Shown one piece after another: positions 31,063-37,852 of a stretch of DNA of 37,852 bases. Each line of letters begins with the position of its first letter. Positions within the stretch are counted from its first letter, which is position 1. A program made the position numbers and the translations under genes. The stretch covers positions 1-37,852 of the forward strand of contig JARYMM010000035.1 in assembly GCA_029907105.1 (NCBI GenBank), in the 5' to 3' direction. The stretch is from Anaerolineae bacterium (GTDB lineage Bacteria > Chloroflexota > Anaerolineae > UBA3071). The notes below the pieces were generated by a model, which saw only the letters and a program-made list of their open reading frames with translations, did no database searches and was not told where the DNA came from.

Positions 31063-31449
31063 ATGGTGGAGCTATCTGATCTGCGGTGGGACGAACGGGG
31101 CCTGCTGCCTGTGGTGATCCAGGATGTGCGCACAGGCGAGGTGCTCATGCTGGCGCGGATGAACAGGGAGGCGCTGGCCCGCACGCGGCGCACAGGCGTG
31201 GTGCACCTGTGGGATGAGGCGGCGGGAGAGATGGTCGAGGGAGGGGAGGCCACTGGCAGCGCGCTGCACGTGGTTGAGGTGCGTGTGAATTGCCAGGCCG
31301 ACGCGCTGCTGCTGCAGGTCAACGCGGCCGGGCCAGCCTGTCGCAGTGGCGAGCGGAGCTGTTTCCATCGCTGTCTGGCGCCGCCGCGCTCCCTTTCGGC
31401 TATCGCCTGGGGCCGCGACGCCGCCGAGGGGGACGAGCAGAACCCCTAG
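31063..31449 (+). CDS. Phosphoribosyl-AMP cyclohydrolase-like protein (HisI-like, degenerate)
   Basis: A 128-residue stand-alone HisI-type protein. HisI opens the adenine ring of phosphoribosyl-AMP in histidine synthesis and needs zinc and magnesium. LLPVVIQDVRTGEVLMLARM fits the family start, and HVVEVRVNCQADALLLQV through GPACRSGERSCFH fits the metal-binding half. Three cysteines expected to bind zinc are kept (C77, C93, C100). The magnesium-binding DCDGD motif is reduced to NCQAD (76-80), keeping only the last aspartate. The usual WxKGExSG is VEGGEATG. Activity is therefore uncertain. No other his gene is nearby. The mRNA is probably leaderless. The stop shares CTAG with the convergent endonuclease V gene. 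Confidence 0.75.
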   Translation: MVELSDLRWDERGLLPVVIQDVRTGEVLMLARMNREALARTRRTGVVHLWDEAAGEMVEGGEATGSALHVVEVRVNCQADALLLQVNAAGPACRSGERSCFHRCLAPPRSLSAIAWGRDAAEGDEQNP

Positions 31450-32147
31450 AACAGGCTCAACTGTTCTCCCCGTGCCACCACCTGTGCGCCGCCGGCCACC
31501 TGGTGGGCCAGGCGCGTCGGCTCCGGCAGACGAGTGTCCAGCGTGCAGGTCAGCACCACAGCAATGGCCGTCGGCAGGTCAATCTTGTGTCCCACGCTGA
31601 CGTAGACCGGGCTCGTCCCCGTGCGCGTGCGCACCACGGCGCCGATGACCTCCTCGCCGTCGTACAGCCAGGTATAGCTGCCCTTTTCCTCACCGGGCAT
31701 GTGGTGCGTGCCCACCAGCCGCGATTTGGCGCAGCCGATGGTCGGGTGGTCCAGCAGCACGCCCACGTGGGAGGCCAGCCCCAGCCGGCGGAAATGGGCC
31801 CGCCCCTGGGCGTCGCACATCAGCAGGTCGGGCATGGCGCCCAGCTTCTCCAGCGCCGCCAGCACCACCGGCGTCTCGCGGAAGCTCAGCAGGCCGGGGA
31901 TGTAGGGGAAGTGCACGGGCAGCTCGGCGGTGGTCTGTTCCAGGGGCGTCTGGTCAGGATAGGAAAGGACGACGACGGCAGCGCGGGCCAGGTCAGGGCG
32001 GGGAAAGCTGACGTCAATGCCGGCGATGGTGCGGATGGGGCCAGGCAGTGGGGTTTCGGCGACCAAAGGGGCCAACCGGCGTTGGATGGCCTCGGCCTGC
32101 TCGCCGGTCACATCCCAGGCATGCTCATGCTTGAGTGCCAGTTTCAT
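31446..32147 (-). CDS. nfi: Endonuclease V
   Basis: A 233-residue deoxyinosine-specific endonuclease that cuts one base 3' of deaminated adenine. The catalytic aspartates are D45 (AGIDVSF) and D112 (LLMCDAQGRAH), with E91 in LLSFRETPVV. The wedge motif LPVHFPYIPGLLSFRE and the LGLASHVGVLLDHPTIGCAK block are diagnostic. The ATG at 32147 has GGAGA 5 bases upstream; the reading to 32285 runs into vapC and is not preferred. It follows the VapBC-like pair on the same strand (19 bases) and may be read from their promoter. Confidence 0.92.
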   Translation of the reverse strand: MKLALKHEHAWDVTGEQAEAIQRRLAPLVAETPLPGPIRTIAGIDVSFPRPDLARAAVVVLSYPDQTPLEQTTAELPVHFPYIPGLLSFRETPVVLAALEKLGAMPDLLMCDAQGRAHFRRLGLASHVGVLLDHPTIGCAKSRLVGTHHMPGEEKGSYTWLYDGEEVIGAVVRTRTGTSPVYVSVGHKIDLPTAIAVVLTCTLDTRLPEPTRLAHQVAGGAQVVARGEQLSLF

Positions 32148-32166
32148 CGCTTCTCCATCATGGCTT

Positions 32167-32556
32167 TCAGGCCAGCCAATCCTCCAGCCGCAGGTCGGGG
32201 ATGTGTCGAAAGTGCGCCTGGTTATGGGTGGCCAGCGATGCGTCATTGGCCAAGGCAATGGCGGCCACTTGCAGATCCAAGTCACTCAGTCTCTGCCCTC
32301 GACGTTCCAATAGGGCCTTGTGCTGACCAAAATATCGGGCTGCTGCAGCGTCAAACGGGAGAACGTCAAACAGGGTCAGAAGCTGCGCAATCTGCCGCAG
32401 ATTACGTTCAGGCTGAGCTGACTTGTGGGCTCCGTGTATCAATTCTCCGACTGTGGTTGCGGCAATGGCCAACGACACATCAGGGCTGGCCTTGAGGGTG
32501 ATATCCAGACGACCGCGCAGGAAGGCTACGCAGTGATCGGTATCGAGGACGATCAT
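32167..32556 (-). CDS. vapC: PIN-domain toxin, VapC type
   Basis: A 129-residue PIN-domain ribonuclease. The four acidic positions are visible: D5/D7 in VLDTDHC, E38 in VGELIHG, and the C-terminal DLDLQVAAIALAND. VapC toxins cleave tRNA or rRNA and are held inactive by a VapB-type partner. THNQAHFRHIPDLRLEDW near the end is typical. The ATG overlaps the antitoxin stop (ATGA), the standard coupling in such pairs. Confidence 0.9.
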   Translation of the reverse strand: MIVLDTDHCVAFLRGRLDITLKASPDVSLAIAATTVGELIHGAHKSAQPERNLRQIAQLLTLFDVLPFDAAAARYFGQHKALLERRGQRLSDLDLQVAAIALANDASLATHNQAHFRHIPDLRLEDWLA

Positions 32557-32948
32557 GGCAGGCTGATCTCTCTCGATCCTTGCTGTCGGCGATTCTCGTA
32601 GATTTCTTCCACGATGTCATCCCATTCCGGTTGATCGGACCACACGCCGAACATGGCCATGGCCGGATGCATGCGGCCGGCAGCAATTTCGCTGCGGATG
32701 AATTCACGGTCAATCTCACCGCTCTCGGTATAGAGACCTCGTTCTGGAGGGGTAGCAACCACCGGTCTTACCAAATACGTCACCGCCGTTTCCCGCATAG
32801 CCTTTTCCGTTGGTATCTCCAGCTGTTCCAGATCTTCGATGCTGACGATAGCCGCTACAGCCTTACCGCGCCGCTCGACGATGAAACGTTCTTTGCCATG
32901 GGCCGCCCGGTTAAGCACCTTGGCAAAGCGCGCTTTAGCCTTGCCCAC
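32553..32948 (-). CDS. Phd/YefM-type antitoxin partner of VapC
   Basis: About 131 residues from the GTG at 32948. The N-terminal Phd/YefM DNA-binding region is clear: KAKARFAKVLNRAAHG then IVERRGKAVAAIVSIEDLEQ. The last 70 residues probably wrap the toxin (EIYENRRQQGSRE). The start is odd: similarity to the family continues upstream as THIS before VGKAKARF, and a strong ribosome site (AGAGGAGG, 32977-32970) lies there, but no ATG, GTG or TTG occurs in the right window. An ACG at 32966 is one substitution from ATG. The C-terminus is longer than usual for this family. It ends in an ATGA overlap with vapC. Confidence 0.8.
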   Translation of the reverse strand: MGKAKARFAKVLNRAAHGKERFIVERRGKAVAAIVSIEDLEQLEIPTEKAMRETAVTYLVRPVVATPPERGLYTESGEIDREFIRSEIAAGRMHPAMAMFGVWSDQPEWDDIVEEIYENRRQQGSREISLP

Positions 32949-33011
32949 ACTGATGTGAGTGTTCGTTGTCCTCCTCTGAACAGGTCAAGGCGCCCCTTCT
33001 AACCCACAGAC

Positions 33012-33040
33012 ATTCTACCACAACGTGTCAATCTGGTCAA
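33012..33040 (-). promoter_or_regulatory. Promoter of the vapBC-nfi group
   Basis: On the minus strand TTGACC (33040-33035) and TAGAAT (33017-33012) are 17 bases apart. A TTGACA begins 9 bases after the first, as in the DUF123 promoter. The predicted start near 33005 leaves a leader of about 57 bases. Confidence 0.7.
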
Positions 33041-33149
33041 GAAGGTTAATTCGTCAGGGTTTCATCCAAAAGTGTGGGGAGACAACGCCTGGTTGTCAGC
33101 AGAAAGCGATCGTTGATCAAGCCGGTCGGGGCAACTCTGGTGGTTGCCC

Positions 33150-33695
33150 TCAATACAGGTTCACTCGGCCAGCGCACAGGTCGGCCAGGGTGTCGCCGGA
33201 GCCAAAAGCCCACTGCTCAGGCGGCGGCAGCGCATCCAATGACAGCCACACCGGTTGGCCCTCGTATGAGCCCCGCATGTCTCCCCCCAGCCAGCGGCAG
33301 CGGTAAACGATGACCACAGCACGCACGTTCCTCTGCGGCGCAGGGCGTGAGTAGATGCCTACCAGTCCCTCGATGGCCACCTCGGCTCCGGTCTCTTCCC
33401 GCAATTCACGGCGCAGCGCTGCATCGCACGTCTCGCCGTAGCGCATTGCCCCGCCGGGCAGGGTGTAGCGTCCATCGGTACGCAGTAATGCCAGCACCTC
33501 TCTGCCGCGCAACACCACGCCGCCAACGCCAACCATCGGCGGCAACTGCCCCAGCGTGAGCACCTGCGCCACGCGCAGGCCCCAGCCGGCCAGCCGGTGC
33601 AGCAGTTCACTGCCCCAGGTTAACCAGCGGCTTTTGTTCAGGGCCAGCCCCAGCAGAGGAGGCAAGGCTGTGTGCGCCATCGGGCCGGTGTTCAC
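33150..33695 (-). CDS. Nudix hydrolase
   Basis: About 181 residues. The Nudix box is complete: G82-x5-E88-x7-R96-E97-L98-x-E100-E101-x-G103 (GAMRYGETCDAALRRELREE). Such enzymes hydrolyse nucleoside diphosphate derivatives; the specific substrate is not visible. A 45-residue N-terminal extension (LNKSRWLTWGSELLHRLAGW) precedes the fold, resembling ADP-ribose/NUDIX relatives with a basic helix. The start may be GTG 33695 or ATG 33680. A hairpin GGGGCAAC / GTTGCCC (33128-33149) lies at its 3' end. Confidence 0.88.
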   Translation of the reverse strand: MNTGPMAHTALPPLLGLALNKSRWLTWGSELLHRLAGWGLRVAQVLTLGQLPPMVGVGGVVLRGREVLALLRTDGRYTLPGGAMRYGETCDAALRRELREETGAEVAIEGLVGIYSRPAPQRNVRAVVIVYRCRWLGGDMRGSYEGQPVWLSLDALPPPEQWAFGSGDTLADLCAGRVNLY

Positions 33696-33723
33696 TTATG
33701 GCCGTCCGTTCTGAGGGAATCAA

Positions 33724-33758
33724 CGAAACAGCGGAGGATCAAACCTTCCGCTGTTTCG
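33724..33758. terminator. Perfect 12-bp hairpin between the S1 and Nudix genes
   Basis: CGAAACAGCGGA pairs with TCCGCTGTTTCG around an 11-base loop. On the minus strand the stem is followed by TTGATT, a poor T-tract. It could be a weak terminator or an mRNA-stabilising end for the S1 transcript. Confidence 0.5.
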
Positions 33759-33832
33759 CAAATCGGCAAAGCCCCCCGCAACGGCGGAGGAGGGGAAAGC
33801 GACTTGGCCAAAGGGCGGCCTGCGAAAGCAAA

Positions 33833-34585
33833 TCAGGCGGCTTGCCGGTGGATTTCCAGTGTCCGGGAGATGATCTCGTCCTGCTCACGCTGGCGAGAGC
33901 GGCGCTGGCGTTTCTTGTGCCGCTTCTTCTGCGTGGGCAATGGCAGGTTATCGCCCATAGCCTCTCGAAGGGCGATCTCCATGAGCGTAGGGGGGTCCTC
34001 TTCGGGCACATTTGGCGCGGCCGCTGCTTGAACTTCGGGATGTAGCCCCTTGATGCTCAGGTCAATGCGGCCTCGGCGCTTGTCCAACCCGATGATGCGC
34101 ACGTCCAGCTCCTCGCCGACGGTAACTACATCTTCTGGTGCCCTGACGTAGCCGTCGCCCATTTCGCGCACGTGTAACATGCCCTCCCTGGGCAAACCGA
34201 TGTCCACAAAAGCGCCGTAGGGGGCCAGGCGTGTGACTCTACCGCTGACGATCATGCCCTGTTCCAGGTCATCTATGGTTCTGGTCCCTGGCGGGATCAT
34301 GGTCAGGCTGATGCGGTTCTGTTCCCGGTCCAGGTCTTTGATCCAGACGGTGATTTCATCACCCACACTGAGCACGTCGGTGATCTGGCGCACCTGGCGG
34401 TTGGGATCAAGCTCTGAGACGTGCAGGAGGCCATCGGTTCCTGCGCCGATGTCCACAAAGGCGCCGAAACCGGCCAGCCGCCGGACACGGCCCTGCATTT
34501 CCATGCCTCGGGCCAGCGTCTTGACGACCTTCTTACGGGGGATAACCTTGACTTTGGACGACCCCTTTTTCCTTGATCTTGCCAT
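33833..34585 (-). CDS. Protein with two S1 RNA-binding domains
   Basis: A 250-residue RNA-binding protein. The first S1 domain spans about residues 27-96 (GMEMQGRVRRLAGFGAFVDI then GLLHVSEL), the second about 109-179 (GMIVSGRVTRLAPYGAFVDI then GMLHVREM). A basic N-terminus (MARSRKKGSSKVKVIPRKK) and a basic C-terminal segment (TQKKRHKKRQRRSRQRE) flank them. It is far shorter than ribosomal protein S1 (4-6 domains), so it is more like a YugI/general-stress-13 or mini-S1 protein. The leader contains an intrinsic terminator (34615-34641), suggesting attenuation or autoregulation. Confidence 0.88.
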   Translation of the reverse strand: MARSRKKGSSKVKVIPRKKVVKTLARGMEMQGRVRRLAGFGAFVDIGAGTDGLLHVSELDPNRQVRQITDVLSVGDEITVWIKDLDREQNRISLTMIPPGTRTIDDLEQGMIVSGRVTRLAPYGAFVDIGLPREGMLHVREMGDGYVRAPEDVVTVGEELDVRIIGLDKRRGRIDLSIKGLHPEVQAAAAPNVPEEDPPTLMEIALREAMGDNLPLPTQKKRHKKRQRRSRQREQDEIISRTLEIHRQAA

Positions 34586-34614
34586 GTATGTTTTACCCCC
34601 TCAGGAAGTGCAAC

Positions 34615-34641
34615 AAAAACTCGCCGTTCGAATTGGCGAGT
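34615..34641 (-). terminator. Intrinsic terminator inside the S1 gene leader
   Basis: On the minus strand ACTCGCC pairs with GGCGAGT around a 9-base loop and runs directly into TTTTTG. It lies about 30-57 bases upstream of the start codon and downstream of the promoter at 34685-34712, so full-length mRNA requires read-through. Confidence 0.65.
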
Positions 34642-34684
34642 CATCTCTGCAATCGCGCAGTTTCTCTTCTTCAGCGCTATCTCC

Positions 34685-34712
34685 ATTATACTCAACTCTG
34701 CCCGGCTGTCAA
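34685..34712 (-). promoter_or_regulatory. Promoter of the S1-domain gene
   Basis: On the minus strand TTGACA (34712-34707) and TATAAT (34690-34685), both perfect, are 16 bases apart. The predicted start near 34678 leaves a leader of about 93 bases containing the terminator hairpin. Confidence 0.8.
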
Positions 34713-34761
34713 AATGGGCACCAGGTCTATCGCGAGAGCGGCCCGTGCGGATAGAGCCGGT

Positions 34762-34790
34762 TTGGCCGCTGAGCTCTTTAGCGTTATAAT
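34762..34790 (+). promoter_or_regulatory. Promoter of the stalked secreted protein
   Basis: TTGGCC at 34762-34767 and a perfect TATAAT at 34785-34790, spaced 17 bases. The predicted start near 34797 gives a leader of about 48 bases. Confidence 0.6.
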
Positions 34791-34844
34791 GTCAGTCGTC
34801 TGCCGGTCTGACTTCGCTTCTTATCCTGTCCAGAGGCTGCTTAC

Positions 34845-35735
34845 ATGCGCTTTGGTAAACAACGCTTCACAACGGTTTGGGTGGTTTTTTCGTGGTTCCT
34901 GATCGCCCTGCTCCCTGCTGTTTCAGGAGCTATCGCCGCCGCGCCGCCTGGGCGACCATCGCACTCTGGCTCGCCGGTAGCCAGGGCTGCCTCCTGCATT
35001 GACTTGCTGCTCAACGGCGACTTCGAGCAGGGGCCATCCCGCCCCGACCCCTGGGTGCTGGGAGGGTTCACGGAGGTCAGCGACCAGCGGCCTCACAGCG
35101 GCCATTTCGGGGTGTGGATGGGCGACTATCAGAACGCCGACGACACCCTGTATCAACAGGTGACCCTCCCCGCCGACGCGGGGACAGCGGAGCTGCGCTA
35201 CTGGTGGAGTATGCACTCCGTGGATGACATAGAAACACCTTACGATTATCTCTACGTGACGTTGCAGGCTGCCGACGGCACGCCTTTGGCCGTCCTGGAA
35301 ACGCTGGATAACACGGCGGTGCGAGACGTCTGGACGCAGGCCTCTTTTGACCTCAGCGATTACCGGGGGTTATCCCTGCGCATCCATTTCCGTTGCACGG
35401 GCAACGAACAGTTCAACACCGGCTTCTTCCTGGATGATGTCACATTGGAGGTGTGCGAGTCTGCGACGCCTACCCCTACGGATATATGGACACCCTCGGC
35501 GACTCCCACAGGCACGTTGACACGCACGCCAACGGCAACTCCTACAGGCACGCCGACGGCGACGGCCACACTGACGAGCACGCCGACGGCAACGCCCACA
35601 CCTTCGCCGACCGTGACGCCGACGAGCACGCCGGGCCCTACGCCAACCCCCACCGGCACGCCGACGGCGACGCACACCCCCGCTGGCCCGCTGACGCCGC
35701 GCTGCTACCTGCCCTTCGTTCTGCGCGCCGGGTAG
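34845..35735 (+). CDS. Secreted stalked protein with C-terminal LPFVLR tail
   Basis: A 296-residue exported protein. Residues 1-30 form a signal peptide ([18 protein letters not shown]). A beta-rich domain at about 45-205 begins [13 protein letters not shown] and contains [11 protein letters not shown] and [15 protein letters not shown], typical of carbohydrate-binding-like or choice-of-anchor domains of Chloroflexota secreted proteins. A TPT/TAT stalk runs from about 206 to 280. The chain ends [12 protein letters not shown], without a membrane helix, PEP-CTERM or LPXTG motif. The partial protein at 37536 ends CRCWLPLILR after a similar stalk. The base-rich antisense frames here are shadows. 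Confidence 0.8.
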   Translation: MRFGKQRFTTVWVVFSWFLIALLPAVSGAIAAAPPGRPSHSGSPVARAASCIDLLLNGDFEQGPSRPDPWVLGGFTEVSDQRPHSGHFGVWMGDYQNADDTLYQQVTLPADAGTAELRYWWSMHSVDDIETPYDYLYVTLQAADGTPLAVLETLDNTAVRDVWTQASFDLSDYRGLSLRIHFRCTGNEQFNTGFFLDDVTLEVCESATPTPTDIWTPSATPTGTLTRTPTATPTGTPTATATLTSTPTATPTPSPTVTPTSTPGPTPTPTGTPTATHTPAGPLTPRCYLPFVLRAG

Positions 35736-35768
35736 CACAGCCCGACTTTCAAATCTGCTTGTAACTGC

Positions 35769-35945
35769 TTGGCCCGCTCGGCCTGGACCGCCAGGTCCAG
35801 GTCAAAAGCGGCCTGATTTGGCTGGTATCTGGCCGGCCAGGATGCCGGATCCTTCACAGAGCTTGCCACGCTGCGCTCGCAGCTTGGGTTCAGGACAGGC
35901 ATGGCTGTCCGGCGGGAGCCTGTGGGCAAATTTCAAATTTGCCCC
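35769..35945. repeat. Long composite member of the hairpin-repeat family (copy 6)
   Basis: It contains the core GGACCGCCAGGTCC (35785-35798). A central ATCCTTCAC...GTTCAGGAC insert is shared with 23047-23127, and a second hairpin GGACAG / CTGTCC lies at about 35892-35909. It ends GGCAAATTTCAAATTTGCCC, an inverted repeat related to the ends of the other elements. Its left part matches 16293-16335 in reverse. Confidence 0.65.
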
Positions 35946-35967
35946 ACGTTGTCAGGGAGGAATCAAT

Positions 35968-36002
35968 GAGGCCCCTTCCATTGGGGAAGTGGAAGGGGCC
36001 TC
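35968..36002. terminator. Perfect 13-bp GC-rich hairpin
   Basis: GAGGCCCCTTCCA pairs with TGGAAGGGGCCTC around a 9-base loop. There is no T-tract on either side, so its role as a terminator is uncertain. It lies immediately 5' of the tRNA-like fragment. Confidence 0.5.
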
Positions 36003-36030
36003 TGGGTGGGGGAGGTGAAATGATCGGGAT

Positions 36031-36058
36031 GTCGGTTCAAACCCGGCTACCGGGGCCA
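36031..36058 (+). other. tRNA 3'-end-like fragment (T-arm, acceptor strand, CCA)
   Basis: GTCGG-TTCAAAC-CCGGC forms a 5-bp T-stem with a canonical 7-base T-loop. Seven bases TACCGGG, a discriminator G and CCA follow, exactly the geometry of a tRNA 3' end. The matching 5' acceptor strand (CCCGGTA) and D and anticodon arms are not found upstream, so this is not a complete tRNA gene. It may be an attachment-site remnant, a tRNA fragment carried by a repeat, or a tRNA-like part of another RNA. Confidence 0.5.
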
Positions 36059-36198
36059 CAATGGACGACGGCCTGCCAATATCCCGCATCCCGCATGGGG
36101 ATGAAGAGAGCAGGCCGTCATTGGCATACCCACCATGATAGCTTGAACAAAACGCTATCACCATAGCACAGAATCACGCCGCGTGCTGGACGATTGCC

Positions 36199-37272
<1,074 letters not shown>

Positions 37273-37400
37273 CTCATGACCTCCCACATGGTTGCCTTAA
37301 CATCAACGGTGACCAGCGACGAACGACGAATGACTAAGGACGAACGGGCCTCTGGTGTGTCGTTGGTCATGTATCGTCCGTCTGATCTCAGTTACAGGGT

Positions 37401-37490
37401 CAGCAGATGGAAATTTGCTCTGAGGGGATCGTCAGATCCCCGGTTTTCGTCAGGATCTGGCCATCCTGGCGGAGCGATTTTCCGTCTACT
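37401..37490. repeat. Two-hairpin repeat element in the recA leader (copies 7 and 8)
   Basis: The ends CAGCAGATGGAAATTTGCTC and GAGCGATTTTCCGTCTACTG are inverted repeats with a few mismatches. Between them lie hairpins with cores GGATCGTCAGATCC (37426-37439) and GGATCTGGCCATCC (37453-37466), separated by a short spacer. The design matches the element at 25697-25781. Confidence 0.75.
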
Positions 37491-37491
37491 G

Positions 37492-37520
37492 AGGATAGCA
37501 CAGGTGTTCTGTCTTGTCAA
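37492..37520 (-). promoter_or_regulatory. recA: recA promoter with LexA-like site
   Basis: On the minus strand TTGACA (37520-37515) and TATCCT (37497-37492) are 17 bases apart. Between them GAACACCTGTGC (37509-37498) differs at one position from GAAC-N4-GTTC, the LexA operator pattern of Gram-positive bacteria and some Chloroflexota. A repressor there would block the promoter directly. The repeat element begins just downstream of the -10 box. Confidence 0.55.
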
Positions 37521-37535
37521 ATCGAGATCGTCCAC

Positions 37536-37852
37536 TCAGCGCAGGATCAGCGGCAGCCAGCAGCGGCAGGGCGTTGGCGTCGGGGTGGCCGTCGGCGTGG
37601 GTGTATGGGTGGGCGATGGTGTCGCCGTAGGCGTTGGTGTCGGTGTGGCTGTGCGTGTTGGCGTGGGTGTCATCGTAGAGGTAGCCGTACTCGTTGCGGT
37701 CGCCGTGGGAGTGGGAATGGTTGTCGCCGTCGGTGTCGCCGTGGCGGTGGGCCAGGGATTGGCCAGCACGCTGGCGCGGCGCACGAAGGGCGGATGGACG
37801 CCGTCGTCTATGGTGACCTCGTTGGTGTACACGGTGTCGTGGGGAATCGGCG
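37536..37852 (-). CDS. C-terminal part of a stalked surface protein (partial)
   Basis: The open frame runs off the right edge, so the start is outside the window. The visible 105 residues begin with the end of a DUF11-type domain (VYTNEVTIDDGVHPPFVRRA). A Thr/Pro/Ala stalk of about 65 residues follows ([20 protein letters not shown] and more). The chain ends CRCWLPLILR. This tail resembles [10 protein letters not shown] of the protein at 34845. The protein is on the same strand as recA and upstream of it, with the recA promoter between them. Confidence 0.75.
   Translation of the reverse strand, partial: PIPHDTVYTNEVTIDDGVHPPFVRRASVLANPWPTATATPTATTIPTPTATATSTATSTMTPTPTRTATPTPTPTATPSPTHTPTPTATPTPTPCRCWLPLILR

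Larger units (their letters stand above)
35736..36198. other. Gene-free region with several hairpins and a tRNA 3'-end fragment
   Basis: No coding region is supported. It holds a long repeat of the hairpin family (35769-35945), a perfect 13-bp hairpin (35968-36002), a tRNA T-arm and acceptor-like piece (36031-36058), a hairpin GACGGCCTGC / GCAGGCCGTC with an inner CATCCC / GGGATG (36067-36119), and GATAGC / GCTATC (36137-36159). The last two lie directly downstream of recA and may terminate or stabilise its mRNA. Confidence 0.7.

Noticed and set aside
31290..32495. Large plus-strand frame opposite nfi and vapC
   Set aside because: It is antisense to genes with complete catalytic motifs and has a Gln/Arg/Gly-rich shadow composition.
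34303..34695. Alternative minus-strand frame overlapping the S1 gene and its leader
   Set aside because: It crosses the promoter and terminator, and the second half is the S1 gene read out of frame.
36000..36120. Complete tRNA or tmRNA gene
   Set aside because: Only the 3' T-arm and acceptor strand are present. No CCCGGTA partner, anticodon arm or tag-peptide frame could be found on either side.

Overview
The window reads like a high-G+C chromosomal segment of a Chloroflexota bacterium, probably Anaerolineae, Caldilineae or Ardenticatenia. This placement is inferred from style: surface proteins with long Thr/Pro stalks, DUF11-type domains, many palindromic intergenic repeats and dense ATGA-coupled operons. 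There is no rRNA or complete tRNA to confirm it. Thirty-nine protein genes are supported; one is cut by the right edge.

Region 1 (about 259-6924) starts with a LysW-like zinc ribbon. A tight overlapping operon follows: a lysine 2,3-aminomutase-type radical SAM/PLP enzyme, an ATP-grasp ligase, a SAM methyltransferase, a second ATP-grasp ligase and a GNAT acetyltransferase, then a PEP-CTERM surface protein. The enzymes look like a pathway that makes and conjugates a beta-amino acid such as beta-lysine. Region 2 (7457-13107) is an ion/solute transport cluster: an APC permease, a small membrane protein, a membrane-anchored universal stress protein, a NIL-domain protein, two RCK/TrkA proteins, a KimA-like permease and a DUF1232 protein. 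Region 3 (13120-21073) holds two GT39-like membrane glycosyltransferases around a DUF362 protein, then a ClC transporter with CBS and RCK_C domains and an MscS channel. Regions 1-3 together suggest osmotic and ion homeostasis plus envelope glycosylation.

Region 4 (21049-23018, minus strand) holds a PHP phosphoesterase and TrmI. Region 5 (23470-28087) is the most intriguing part: CstA, two paralogous small proteins of unknown function, and two translationally coupled ArsA/Get3-type ATPases. The two ATPases have lost different active-site motifs, which suggests an obligate heterodimer. Region 6 (28134-34585) is a mixed set: a membrane protein, butyrate kinase, a DUF123-HEAT fusion, a degenerate HisI, endonuclease V, a VapBC-type pair, a Nudix hydrolase and a two-domain S1 protein. 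Region 7 (34845-37852) has two stalked secreted proteins around recA.

A recurring theme is a dispersed hairpin family built on a 14-base core, GGAY-N6-RTCC, with eight copies seen. Some copies are intergenic and at least two are read in frame inside genes. Two other simple-repeat types are also translated within genes. All functional names rest on motif recognition by eye; no database search was run.
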